From an uncultured Metabacillus sp. (GTDB lineage: Bacteria; Bacillota; Bacilli; Bacillales; Bacillaceae), in contig NZ_CANNCR010000004.1 of assembly GCF_947503125.1 (NCBI RefSeq), positions 144,548 through 208,547 of the forward strand: DNA of 64,000 bases, in the 5' to 3' direction. Numbering within the stretch: the stretch's first letter is position 1; every line of letters begins with the position of its first letter. The notes under the pieces were generated by a model. That model saw nothing but the letters and a program-made list of their open reading frames with translations. It ran no database searches and had not been told where the DNA came from. A program made the translations under genes and the position numbers. Positions 46,215 to 55,295 of this stretch are shown here, in pieces.

Positions 46215-47186
46215 TCACCATAAGCCGTTTTTAGAAATTTTCTTTGCGAGTGCATTTACAACTACAAGTAAAACAAGATTAATAATTGAATTAAACAAGC
46301 CTACCGCTGTAGCAAAACTAAAGTTCGCATTCAATAAGCCAATTTTGTACACATATGTTGCAATGACTTCAGATGTCGATAGATTAAGTGGGTTTTGCAA
46401 TAAAAAGACTTTTTCAAAACCAAGCGCCATGATGTTTCCTACACTTAGGATCAGGATAATCGTTGCAACGGGCATGATGCTTGGTATGTCGATATAAAGA
46501 ATTTTTTGAAGCCTGGTTGCACCATCCACTTTTGCTGCTTCGTAGTGTGACGGATCTACACCTGATAACGCTGCCAAATAGATGATGGCAGAATAACCTG
46601 CATGCTGCCAAACGTCTGACCAGACATAAATATCCCTAAACATATCCGGCATGCCAAGAAAGTTTATTGATTCAAGTCCAAAATGTCCCAATAGTTGATT
46701 GACGATACCTAGTCTTGGTGAGAACATCAAAGTTAGCATTGAAACGATAATAACGGTTGAAATAAAATATGGAGCATACGTTACCATCTGAACCGTCTTT
46801 TTAAACAGACCATTGCGAATTTCATTTAAACTAAGTGCCAACATAATCGGTATAGGAAAGCCAACAGCTAAAGCATACAAACTAAGGAAAAACGTATTCT
46901 TTATCAGCACCCAAAACTGCGGATTGTTGAAAAAGAGCTCAAAATGTTTAAAACCAACCCACTCGCTACCCCAAATCCCTTTCACAACACTATAGTCTTT
47001 AAAGGCAATGACCGAGTTGACCATAGGTATATACTTAAAAATAATAAAATATAAAACAGGTGGGATGATCAGTAGATAAAATTGCCAATGCCTTCTTAAG
47101 GACTTTTTGGCATTGCCCCAGAGGGTTGACTTTACTTCTAGGGTACTTGAAGCAGGTAAAGCCTTATTTGTTATCTCGACTTTCAA
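46215..47186 (-). CDS. Carbohydrate ABC permease (YteP/LplB type), fucoside locus
   Basis: A 323-residue permease. The N-terminal tail leads to helix RHWQFYLLIIPPVLYFIIF, and the EAA-type loop is SHYEAAKVDGATRLQKILYIDIP. It heads the importer operon (permease, permease, binding protein) that probably extends to the GH95 gene. The TTG at 47186 fits GGAG eight bases upstream; the GTG at 47195 overlaps that site. A cre-like box is 25 bases upstream. Confidence 0.85.
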   Translation of the reverse strand: MKVEITNKALPASSTLEVKSTLWGNAKKSLRRHWQFYLLIIPPVLYFIIFKYIPMVNSVIAFKDYSVVKGIWGSEWVGFKHFELFFNNPQFWVLIKNTFFLSLYALAVGFPIPIMLALSLNEIRNGLFKKTVQMVTYAPYFISTVIIVSMLTLMFSPRLGIVNQLLGHFGLESINFLGMPDMFRDIYVWSDVWQHAGYSAIIYLAALSGVDPSHYEAAKVDGATRLQKILYIDIPSIMPVATIILILSVGNIMALGFEKVFLLQNPLNLSTSEVIATYVYKIGLLNANFSFATAVGLFNSIINLVLLVVVNALAKKISKNGLW

Positions 47187-47210
47187 CTTAACCACTCCTA
47201 TCTTTTATTT

Positions 47211-47226
47211 TTGGAAACGCTGTCAT
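47211..47226. promoter_or_regulatory. Cre-like box upstream of the fucoside importer
   Basis: TTGGAAACGCTGTCAT has one mismatch to WTGNAARCGNWWWCAW and lies just before the first permease start. Confidence 0.6.
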
Positions 47227-47470
47227 ATTTTTGACTGCTAAACTGGTATGAATGTAGCATGAATTTCCGCTCCTTCATAGGTACAATTGAAAATGAAGGG
47301 GACAATTAGGGACTAAATGATTTACTATGTTAAGAAAATACGTTATGGATTGTGATGGAGTCTCTAATAATGGTTAGATGAAAGAAATGAGAACATGTAA
47401 AAAAGGTACATTTGATTTTGAAGGTACACTTACGTTTCTCATTGACTTTTTCACAAAAATTAAAAAAAAA

Positions 47471-47494
47471 ACAAATAGATGGAACTCTATTTGT
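47471..47494 (-). terminator. Terminator of the membrane-bound AraC regulator
   Basis: ACAAATAGA and TCTATTTGT are perfectly paired around six bases; the minus strand continues with TTTTTTTTTTAA. The rest of the gap 47227-47470 shows no ORF. Confidence 0.8.
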
Positions 47495-47502
47495 TATAAA
47501 AG

Positions 47503-49842
47503 TCATTTATGAGCTTGCTTCTTATCTTTACTATTTATTAATCCATCGCTATGAATGATTGTTTGCCTATAGACTTTTGGTGTTACATGTAAAACCCTCT
47601 TAAAAGCCCTGCGAAATGAATGGGCAGAATTATAGCCGACATTAACCGAAATCTCCTCAATTGTCTGTTCAGTCGTTACTAATAGCTCTGATGCTTTATT
47701 TATACGGATTTTTTCAAGATAATCTGAAACATATTCTCCTAACTGCTCTTTAAATAGCTGTGAGACAAACTTTTCAGGGAAACCTATTTTTTCAGAGATC
47801 CGATACAAAGATAGGTCTGGATCGCTATATTCCTTTTCCAAAAACTCGATAATTAATTTTATTGCATGATCATTCGTTTCTTTTTTCTTTTTATTAACCA
47901 AACTGCAGAACTCTTCAGCCAAATCCTTAAAGTCCTTCCATACTTGCTTTATCCCTACCTTGAGTTGAATCTGTAACACTTTTTTTATTAATGCTCCCGA
48001 TTGACCTGAACTTTGAACTACATTTGAATCAAACGTTTTAATTAGTGTAGATTTAATTTCTTCAAGTAATTGTTCTGCAATTTTTGGTGATAAATTCCTC
48101 TCGGAAAAATTCTTCTGGAAAATTTGGTCCAATATTTGTTTTACATCATGTGCTTCTGCTGTTTTTATTGCATTAACCAACCTTAATTCCAGATCAATTG
48201 GATAATAGAAAACCGAATTTTCTTTTTCCACATCCTGGTACCACAATATTTTGCTCCCCTTCATTAATGGGAAGGTATAATCCAAAGCCTCTTTTGCTTC
48301 ATGATAGGAACGGCTAATGTCAAAATAATTCCTAAAGGATCTTCCAATGAAGGCTGATATTGAGATACGATACGAATTCGCTATTGATAAAGTAAGTGCA
48401 TCGATGATGCCTTTTATTTCATTTGCAGCGTCACCCTCTTTTTCTCGATTAAAAGAAAAAATAACAATAATCTTATCTGAATGAAAATCGGTCATCTTGA
48501 TGGTAGGTTCTAATTCTGTAAGGGTATGTTTAATGATAAGTCGCGATGCATTCAGCTCATCATGAATTTCTTTATTTTCCATATGGCCATAACCATTGAT
48601 TTTCAAAATACCGACATATCCAACATCGCCTTGAAAGTAGACTTCTAATTGTTCAGCACGATCCATTATTCCTTGTTGGGTAGGAAATTCTCCATTTAAT
48701 AAACTCTTTATAAAAGAATCCTTTATGATTTGCTTCTGACTAGTTAATTCACTTTTAAGAGATTTATTGTTTGATATAAGTTTGGATATATTTCCGTGGA
48801 TAAAGTCATATTCGTTTTTATGCTTTGAAGCATCTGAACCGATTTGCTCCCTTACTACATCCATCAATTTATGGATTGGTGTGCTGTTCCGATAAGCCAA
48901 AAACAAACAAAGCAATATTCCAATTAGTAACGTGCTGCCTGTGACGATCCATGTCAAATGTTTAATGATTTCTGCCTTTTCCATTAAACCTTGTTTAGGT
49001 ATTCCGGCAACATATTGCCAGTCATTAAAATCTGACTTTTCAGATAATAAAAGCGTCTCATTTTCTAGAAATTGATTTGTTGAGCCACCTTCCTTTTTTA
49101 ATTTTTCAACTATTTTCTTCGTTTGCGTTTTATCAATTCCTACCATTGTTAGGGGATTCCCTTCATGATCCGCAATAAAGGCCCAACCGCCATACTGTTT
49201 AGATAATCCTTCTAACAGGCCGCCAATTTTTTGTTGATCAATATTAATAACTGCCGTTCCTAATGGTTTATTAAAGCTATTTAATGGCAGTGACTGTACA
49301 TAAGTGATAACAGAAAGATCCTTCTTATTACTTATATAGGAACGAACAGGAATAATCTTCCCCTGGTGATTAGCTTCTAAAATTGTTTTTTTCCATTGAT
49401 CGAAGGAAAGATCATGGTAATGATAAAGTTCGTAGAAATGGTCGACTCTGAAAAATACGGAGCCATTAGATAAAATGATATTGTAATTTTTCAAATAAAT
49501 ATAAGAGTCCGCTAAAAAATCGTTCGTATGAGCATAGGTTGAAAGATAACGTGACGTTTCTCTCAAACTATATAAATCAATTGGGCCAGATTCAGCAGAT
49601 GCACTTAAATGCTGATTAAAACCTTCTACTGATGAAAGCTGCCTGGTAAATCTCTCTACCTCCTTCATCCTGCTTTCTAAAATATCCTTACTTTTTTTTA
49701 ATATTAACAAGCTAGACTCGATTGAACTTGATTTAGCAACATTAATTGACACTTGGTAAGATACAATTCCGGTAATAAGCGGAAATAAGAGAATGATAAC
49801 ATATGAGAGCAAGAACTTCCTGAATGTTTTTGTTTTTAGCAT
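47503..49842 (-). CDS. Membrane-bound AraC-family regulator (YtdP type)
   Basis: A 779-residue one-component regulator. It has a membrane helix at about 10-32, a large extracellular Cache-like sensor, a second helix at about 295-318, a long cytoplasmic middle region, and a C-terminal AraC pair (RISEKIGFPEKFVSQLFKEQLGEYVSDYL, NVGYNSAHSFRRAFKRVLHVTPKVYR). Such proteins replace a two-component pair and control adjacent YteP/YtcP/YtcQ importers. The ATG at 49842 has GGAGGG upstream. It is transcribed toward the importer but separated by its own terminator. Confidence 0.88.
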   Translation of the reverse strand: MLKTKTFRKFLLSYVIILLFPLITGIVSYQVSINVAKSSSIESSLLILKKSKDILESRMKEVERFTRQLSSVEGFNQHLSASAESGPIDLYSLRETSRYLSTYAHTNDFLADSYIYLKNYNIILSNGSVFFRVDHFYELYHYHDLSFDQWKKTILEANHQGKIIPVRSYISNKKDLSVITYVQSLPLNSFNKPLGTAVINIDQQKIGGLLEGLSKQYGGWAFIADHEGNPLTMVGIDKTQTKKIVEKLKKEGGSTNQFLENETLLLSEKSDFNDWQYVAGIPKQGLMEKAEIIKHLTWIVTGSTLLIGILLCLFLAYRNSTPIHKLMDVVREQIGSDASKHKNEYDFIHGNISKLISNNKSLKSELTSQKQIIKDSFIKSLLNGEFPTQQGIMDRAEQLEVYFQGDVGYVGILKINGYGHMENKEIHDELNASRLIIKHTLTELEPTIKMTDFHSDKIIVIFSFNREKEGDAANEIKGIIDALTLSIANSYRISISAFIGRSFRNYFDISRSYHEAKEALDYTFPLMKGSKILWYQDVEKENSVFYYPIDLELRLVNAIKTAEAHDVKQILDQIFQKNFSERNLSPKIAEQLLEEIKSTLIKTFDSNVVQSSGQSGALIKKVLQIQLKVGIKQVWKDFKDLAEEFCSLVNKKKKETNDHAIKLIIEFLEKEYSDPDLSLYRISEKIGFPEKFVSQLFKEQLGEYVSDYLEKIRINKASELLVTTEQTIEEISVNVGYNSAHSFRRAFKRVLHVTPKVYRQTIIHSDGLINSKDKKQAHK

Positions 49843-49880
49843 TAAGTTATTTTCCCTCCATTCATTAAAAATTACGGATT

Positions 49881-49896
49881 TAGAAAACGCTTTCAT
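49881..49896. promoter_or_regulatory. Cre-like box upstream of the membrane-bound AraC regulator
   Basis: TAGAAAACGCTTTCAT differs from the cre consensus at one position. It lies about 40 bases from the start codon. Confidence 0.55.
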
Positions 49897-49993
49897 TTTA
49901 CTCTGAAACAAGAACTATAATCTTTTTTCCATTTATCTTTTATGATCCTCTGTAGACAGACCATGTTTACAAAAAATTTACCATACCTGGTTG

Positions 49994-50036
49994 GATATAA
50001 AAATTACTTATTCTGATATTTTTATACCTTTTCATG
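49994..50036. promoter_or_regulatory. Conserved 43-bp box, copy 2 (upstream of the broken AraC gene)
   Basis: It begins GATATAAAAATTACTTATTC and ends TTTTTATACCTTTTCATG, nearly the same as copy 1 at 40686. A TATAAT at 50050 follows about 14 bases later with no good -35, as expected for an activator-dependent promoter. Confidence 0.6.
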
Positions 50037-50079
50037 TCACGAGTCATGTATAATCAAAATAAAAAGGATTTTATATAAG

Positions 50080-50939
50080 ATGAAGCCTCTGCTCAAGCAA
50101 TTTAATGAACAATCTCATAAACCTTTTTCAATCGTCTATAAAGATACAAAAAATCCCCTAAGTGAACTACCCGACCATTTACATGATTGGCATGAAATTG
50201 TCTATGTTTATAGTGGGAAAGGGATTTTTTTATCGACCAATCATTTCATGAGATGCAAGCTGGAGATATCTTTATCATTCCGGGTAATACAATTCATCGT
50301 GCATTTCCTGACCAACAATACCCTATTACCTCAACAGCTATCTTTTTCAGTCCGTTATTAATCCATTCTCCTTTGCTTAAACATTCTTTTACCTATTTGA
50401 AGCTGATCGATCTATGTAAAAAACATAAAACGTATAGATACAGCCTAGATCTAACCGTTTTACAAGAGATAGAGGAATACATAGACAAAATGAAAGATGA
50501 AGATCATCAGGCTAATCATGATAGTCAAGAGCTGATCATTCATTGGCTGCATATCATTTTGGTGTACTTAAATCGAAATTGTTTAATAGATCGCGAGAGT
50601 GTAAAGAACCCGCAATTTGAACCGGAGTGGATTAGGACTACACTCCAATACATCGATCAAAACCTTAACAATAAACTTGAGTTAGATTTTTTAGCAAATC
50701 ATGCTGCTGTATCACCCTCACACTTGAGCCGGGTGTTTAAGCAGCTAATTGGAATCAGTGTAACAGACTATATCACAACAAAACGGATCATCAAGGTGAA
50801 GGAATTGCTATGGAATACAAAGGATAAGGTGAATGTGATTGCGGAGCAATGCGGTTTTCAAAGTATGCCTTATTTTTATCGGACGTTTAAGAAGCATACG
50901 GGTCTGACACCGAAGGAGTATCGGAAAATAGCCCCCTGA
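50080..50939 (+). pseudogene. AraC-family regulator paralogue broken by a one-base change in a T run
   Basis: Frame 1 gives the cupin start (MKPLLKQFNEQSHKPF, then VYVYSGKGIF) and runs out of frame at a seven-T run (50225-50231). Frame 2 (from 50253, MQAGDIFIIPGNTIHRAFPDQ) continues the cupin and the AraC helix-turn-helix (VSPSHLSRVFKQLIGISVTDYITTKR, AEQCGFQSMPYFYRTF). One extra T restores GKGIFFIDQSFHEMQAGD, colinear with the intact paralogue at 35398. It may be a pseudogene, a sequencing error, or a phase-variable switch. It lies beside a copy of the 43-bp box. Confidence 0.8.
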
Positions 50940-50967
50940 CAATCTTTATAGAAGGAATACGAAAACA

Positions 50968-51007
50968 AACCAACCCTGAGCGTGAATCTTTATGCTAAGG
51001 GTTGGTT
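50968..51007. terminator. Bidirectional terminator between the AraC paralogue and the MocA operon
   Basis: AACCAACCCTgAGC and GCTaAGGGTTGGTT form a long stem; T-rich sequence follows on the plus strand (TTCATTTTTT) and separates convergent genes. Confidence 0.8.
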
Positions 51008-51018
51008 CATTTTTTCAC

Positions 51019-52110
51019 TTATTTTACCTGTACTTGTTGCTCTGTGATAACTACTGCTTGCTCTTGCGCCCTCAAGCATAATTCTGCTGCTTTAAAGGCA
51101 TGAGCCTGAGTCATTGCATTTTCTGTTCGATTTATGCAATCTAAGATTAACTGTCCAAAGAACGGATACCCCACCTGGCCGGAAACGTTGAAATGCTGCT
51201 CTCCGTCATTATTCACTAAATAGACGTGATTTCCCTTTTCGTCTCTTGCCAGATCCACGTATTTGCGGATTTCAATGGTGCCTTCTGTTCCAATAATAAA
51301 GGTTCTACCGTCACCCCATGTGCTTAATCCATCTGGTGTAAACCAATCAACACGGAAATAGTTTGTCGCACCATTATCGCCAACCAAGGTAGCATCTCCA
51401 AAATCATCTAGCTCCGGATATTCTGGATTATGATAGTTTGCAATTTTACTATGCAAAACTTTTGCATCTTTACAGCCTGCATAGAATAAAAATTGTTCAA
51501 TTTGATGGCTGCCTATATCGCATAAAATTCCGCCGTATTCCTCTTTCTTAAAAAACCAGTCCGGGCGGCCGGAGGCATTTAGTCGATGCGGGCCAAAACC
51601 TGTAACTTGAATCACACGCCCGATTGCGCCCTTCTCAATTAACTCACCCGCATAAACAGCTCCTTCCACATGGAGTCGCTCACTATAATAAACCATGTAC
51701 TTTTGGCCCGTTTGTTCTGCTACTCTTTTTGTTTCTTCAAGCTGTTCAAGAGTTGTAAAAGGAGCTTTATCTGTAAAATAATCTTTTCCAGCTCTCATCA
51801 CCTGATTACCTAGCTCACTCCGTTTTGAAGGAATTGCTGCTGCAGCGACAAGCCTTATTGAATCATCAGATAATATTTGCTCTAATGACTCTGCTGGCAT
51901 GACATCAGGGAAAGCTTTGACAAACCCGGCCACTTTTTTTGGATCAGGGTCATACACCCATTTCAATGTTGCGCCTGCTTCAATTAACCCGTTGCACATG
52001 CCATAAATATGGCCATGGTCAAGCGCAGCTGCAGCAAATTGAAACTCCCCTTTTTCTACAACAGGATTCGGTTTCCCTTTTGGAGCATAAGTCATTCCAT
52101 CCTTCGTCAT
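51019..52110 (-). CDS. Gfo/Idh/MocA family oxidoreductase
   Basis: A 363-residue Rossmann-fold oxidoreductase. ALDHGHIYGMCNGLIEAGATLKWVYDP is an unusual glycine-rich start for this family, DKAPFTTLEQLEET replaces the usual EKP motif with DKAP, and GGILCDIGSHQIEQFLFYAG marks the catalytic domain. It is the last of four co-oriented genes. Its substrate is unknown. Confidence 0.82.
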   Translation of the reverse strand: MTKDGMTYAPKGKPNPVVEKGEFQFAAAALDHGHIYGMCNGLIEAGATLKWVYDPDPKKVAGFVKAFPDVMPAESLEQILSDDSIRLVAAAAIPSKRSELGNQVMRAGKDYFTDKAPFTTLEQLEETKRVAEQTGQKYMVYYSERLHVEGAVYAGELIEKGAIGRVIQVTGFGPHRLNASGRPDWFFKKEEYGGILCDIGSHQIEQFLFYAGCKDAKVLHSKIANYHNPEYPELDDFGDATLVGDNGATNYFRVDWFTPDGLSTWGDGRTFIIGTEGTIEIRKYVDLARDEKGNHVYLVNNDGEQHFNVSGQVGYPFFGQLILDCINRTENAMTQAHAFKAAELCLRAQEQAVVITEQQVQVK

Positions 52111-52126
52111 CGTTCATTCTCCTCTC

Positions 52127-53290
52127 TTAATGTGTTCCTGATACGTCTAAATTCACTTTTTTTACGCTCTTTTTTTGAAATGTTGAATTCTTTATTTTTT
52201 CTTGCAGCATTTCATAGTAAAGATCTGCATCAATTGGCAATTCAACTGGTTGGTTTAGCCATGATGATAAATAAATTGCATTAGAAATTTCCAATCCCTT
52301 TATTCCCTCTTCACCTGGAGCAAATAGCGGAGTGCCCTTTGTGATTGAATCAATCCAATTTTGAATAATTCCTAGATGTCCTGTGCTTTTTCCTTCAATA
52401 GGAATATCAATTGTCCAACATTCAGGATTTCCAAAACCGCCTTTATATGTTGCGTTAAATTCCCGTTCAGATTGAGTTAAGCGGTAAAAAGTAAGCTTGT
52501 TATTTTCTACGACCATCTTCCCGCGGTCACCAGCAATCTCAAAGCGGTTTGTTCCAGGTGCTTCACCTGTGGAAGTAATAAACACCCCTGTAGCACCGTT
52601 TTCATACTCTACGTAAGCAGTAATATCATCCTCAACCTCAATATCATGGTATTTTCCATAGTGACAAAAAGCATGAACTTTCTTTGGCATAAGCCCTGTT
52701 GTCCATTGCCATAAATCTAACTGATGGGGCGACTGATTTAATAATACACCGCCGCCTTCACCATGCCAGGTTGCCCGCCAATCACTTGAATCATAATAGC
52801 TTTGCGAGCGATACCAATCAGTTATAATCCAATTTGTACGTTTTATCTCACCGAGTTCACCAGCTTGAATCAGCTCGCGCAATTTTTGATAAATTGGGTT
52901 TGTCCGTTGGTTATACATAATAGCAAAGACCTTGCCGCTTTCTTCTGCTACTTTATTCATTTCAGCGACATTTTTTGTATAGACTCCTGCCGGTTTTTCA
53001 ATAAGAACATGCATCCCCTTTGCAAATGCCTTCATAGCCAACTTCGGATGATCGTAATGCGGAGTCGAAATCAGGACTGCATCAATACCGGATTCATTTA
53101 AAAAGGCATCTTCGTCTCGAAAAATCTCCACATCACCTTGTGCATCACTTACTAATGATTCAAGCTGATCTTGAAATGGGTCGCATACTGCCGTTAAAAT
53201 TGCTCCATTTATCTTTCCTTTACCTAAAAGCTGAACATGTGCTCTGCCCATATTTCCAACACCAATAATTCCAACTTTTATTAAACTCAT
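52127..53290 (-). CDS. Gfo/Idh/MocA family oxidoreductase
   Basis: A 387-residue dehydrogenase with VGIIGVGNMGRAHVQLL (NAD site), EKPAGVYTKNVAEMN, and GGGVLLNQSPHQLDLWQWTTG. The ATG at 53290 follows GAGG. It is 16 bases upstream of the second Gfo/Idh/MocA gene. Two such enzymes next to an isomerase are typical of routes through 3-keto sugars or inositol-like polyols. Confidence 0.87.
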   Translation of the reverse strand: MSLIKVGIIGVGNMGRAHVQLLGKGKINGAILTAVCDPFQDQLESLVSDAQGDVEIFRDEDAFLNESGIDAVLISTPHYDHPKLAMKAFAKGMHVLIEKPAGVYTKNVAEMNKVAEESGKVFAIMYNQRTNPIYQKLRELIQAGELGEIKRTNWIITDWYRSQSYYDSSDWRATWHGEGGGVLLNQSPHQLDLWQWTTGLMPKKVHAFCHYGKYHDIEVEDDITAYVEYENGATGVFITSTGEAPGTNRFEIAGDRGKMVVENNKLTFYRLTQSEREFNATYKGGFGNPECWTIDIPIEGKSTGHLGIIQNWIDSITKGTPLFAPGEEGIKGLEISNAIYLSSWLNQPVELPIDADLYYEMLQEKIKNSTFQKKSVKKVNLDVSGTH

Positions 53291-53335
53291 CTGCCTCACC
53301 TCATCATCTAAATTTATTTGCTCTCTTGGTAAACC

Positions 53336-54115
53336 CTACAGTCTAGAACTCTCTTTTTCCTTTACTTCTTTTGCAAATTTCTTTAAGTTTCGTAGACTCG
53401 TTTCTAGACATTCTAATGGAGGGCGTTCACAAATGTCCTGTTCAACTGCATACCATTCAATACCATTTGCTTCACCCCATTGTAAAATAGGAATAAAATC
53501 TATAACACCTGTTCCTACTTCTGCAAAGGTTTGCCGCTGATCATTTGTCATATCCTTTAAGTGAATGATCGGCATCCTGTTTGCATAAGGGGCTATATAT
53601 TCAAGCGGATCTTGGCCAGCCTTTTTCAGCCAATATACATCTATTTCTGCTAAAATCTGATTATCATCTGATGGATCTAGTAAATAACGATGAGCATCCT
53701 GACCATCTATTTGGGTATCAAATTCAAATGCGTGGTTATGATAGGAAATTCGATATTCAGGTGCCTCGTTTGCAATCTGGTTCAGGATCCTTTTTATTTC
53801 TTTATACCCTTCTGGATTTTTCAAATCAGATGGAACCGATGGAAGAATAATATCTTTTGTTCCATATAATTCTGCTTCTTTTAATACACCATTGAGGTCA
53901 TGTTTTAAACGGTCCAACGATATATGCATTCCGACTGCATGTAAGTTATTTTCTTTTAATGCAAGTGCCACTTCGTTTTCGTCATATCCTTGAGGCAAAG
54001 CGGAAATTTGTACACCTGCCCAGCCCATTTCTTTAAGCTTCTTTAATAACGGTCGGATTCCTTCCTTTAATTCCTCACGTAATGTAAATAATTGTGCTGC
54101 AAATTTATGCTCCAC
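53336..54115 (-). CDS. Sugar isomerase/epimerase (xylose isomerase-like TIM barrel)
   Basis: A 259-residue AP-endonuclease-2-type TIM barrel. Metal-binding motifs are SYHNHAFEF, AEIDVYWLKKAGQDP, PIIHLKDM and AVEQD. Related proteins isomerise or epimerise keto-sugars and inosose-type intermediates. It sits between the AraC regulator and two Gfo/Idh/MocA dehydrogenases in one operon, which suggests oxidation, isomerisation and reduction of a single sugar. Confidence 0.85.
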   Translation of the reverse strand: MEHKFAAQLFTLREELKEGIRPLLKKLKEMGWAGVQISALPQGYDENEVALALKENNLHAVGMHISLDRLKHDLNGVLKEAELYGTKDIILPSVPSDLKNPEGYKEIKRILNQIANEAPEYRISYHNHAFEFDTQIDGQDAHRYLLDPSDDNQILAEIDVYWLKKAGQDPLEYIAPYANRMPIIHLKDMTNDQRQTFAEVGTGVIDFIPILQWGEANGIEWYAVEQDICERPPLECLETSLRNLKKFAKEVKEKESSRL

Positions 54116-54130
54116 TTAAACACACTTCCT

Positions 54131-54973
54131 TTACCTATTTTTTAAACGGATTTGGCGGAATTCTTTTGCCGTTACCCCTGCTTTTTCTCGAAAGTACCGG
54201 CTAAAATGTGTAGCGCTTTCAAATCCGGATTCATACGCAACATCCTTTAACGGTTTAAGCGGTTCCATTTCGAGTAAGTATTTTGCCTGCCTTAAGCGAC
54301 ATTCCATCACATACTCCATAACCGTATAGCCCGTCATTGTCTTAAATACTTGAGCAACATATGATCTGCTTACATTCAGATTGTCTGCGATACACTGTAA
54401 AGTCAATTTGTTCATAAAATGCTTCTGGATATAATCTGCAATGTTTTCAGCATGCACGGCTTTATCTTCTTTTTGAAGAGGAATTTCAATCGAATTCATC
54501 TTTCCGAGCTTATGGACACTAATTAACACCTGAAGCAACAGGACTTTCATTTCTGTCTCCGTTTGAATATCAGGAAATTCAGCCGTTCGACTTAACTCGG
54601 CAAGACGGCAAAACACTTTTTCCAGTTCTTTTGATTCTTCATTTTCATTCGTTCGGATCAAACAATTGTGTAATGTTTGAAACGTTTCAAGCAAATACAT
54701 GCTGCCCATTTCCAGCAAAATACCTTTAATCCAATGAGGGGAAAATTGAATTACACTCCGAACATATTCACTCGTGGGACTAACATTGGGTTTATGTAAT
54801 GTCAGGCCATCCATAACCAAAATATCCCCGGGCTCAAGATCATAAATGTGATTGTGAATTAAATATCTGCAGTCCCCTGCATGGAAAAAATAGATCTCAT
54901 AATCCTGATGTGAATGATAATGGAACGGACCATTCCACTTATTTCGATAACTAGCTGTCACCATTTCACTCAA
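54131..54973 (-). CDS. AraC-family regulator of the MocA/isomerase operon
   Basis: A 280-residue AraC regulator with a cupin domain (HYHSHQDYEIYFFHAGDCRYLIHNHIYDLEPGD) and two helix-turn-helix elements (LNVSRSYVAQVFKTMTGYTVMEYV, DVAYESGFESATHFSRYFREKAGVTAKEFR). The TTG at 54973 sits ten bases from GGAGG; a TTG at 54982 is too close and the first ATG is too far. It heads the four-gene operon and likely autoregulates it. Confidence 0.8.
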   Translation of the reverse strand: MSEMVTASYRNKWNGPFHYHSHQDYEIYFFHAGDCRYLIHNHIYDLEPGDILVMDGLTLHKPNVSPTSEYVRSVIQFSPHWIKGILLEMGSMYLLETFQTLHNCLIRTNENEESKELEKVFCRLAELSRTAEFPDIQTETEMKVLLLQVLISVHKLGKMNSIEIPLQKEDKAVHAENIADYIQKHFMNKLTLQCIADNLNVSRSYVAQVFKTMTGYTVMEYVMECRLRQAKYLLEMEPLKPLKDVAYESGFESATHFSRYFREKAGVTAKEFRQIRLKNR

Positions 54974-55035
54974 TTCATCCAAACCTCCAATGAATCTAAT
55001 ATCATTATAGTGAAAACCATTAGTATATTCATGGT

Positions 55036-55080
55036 CTCAGATTATCTAGTTTTCTTTTAAAATTATCTGAGCGTCTTTTA
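55036..55080 (+). terminator. Hairpin upstream of the AraC/isomerase operon
   Basis: CTCAGAT and ATCTGAG are paired around 22 bases and followed by CGTCTTTTATTTTTTT. No plus-strand gene precedes it, so it may be an operator or leftover terminator. Confidence 0.35.
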
Positions 55081-55157
55081 TTTTTTTGAATAAGTATTCT
55101 TTAGCTTTTTTAGTTCAATGTATAAGTCTTTTCTTCCTTTTATTTAACTATAAATAG

Positions 55158-55190
55158 CGGAAGCACATCACTCAACCTAGGGCAAATATA
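55158..55190 (+). repeat. Fragment resembling the dispersed palindromic repeat
   Basis: AGCGGAAGCACATCACTCAA and CCTAGGGCAAATA resemble the left arm of copy A. The hairpin and right arm are missing, so this is at most a decayed remnant. Confidence 0.3.
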
Positions 55191-55242
55191 ATGATATTGA
55201 ATAAGACAGAAAACTTAGCATAAAAAGGTAAACTTTCTTTAA

Positions 55243-55278
55243 CAAAAAACTTGGCCGTCTCAATGACAAACCAAGTTT
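55243..55278 (-). terminator. Terminator of the YesL-like gene
   Basis: On the minus strand AAACTTGG and CCAAGTTT pair and are followed by TTTTTGTT. Confidence 0.8.
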
Positions 55279-55295
55279 CCGATGCAAGTTTTCAA

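Noticed and set aside
50080..50361. Two separate genes at 50080-50361 and 50253-50939
   Set aside because: They overlap in different frames and together match one AraC protein (35398), so they are one frameshifted gene.
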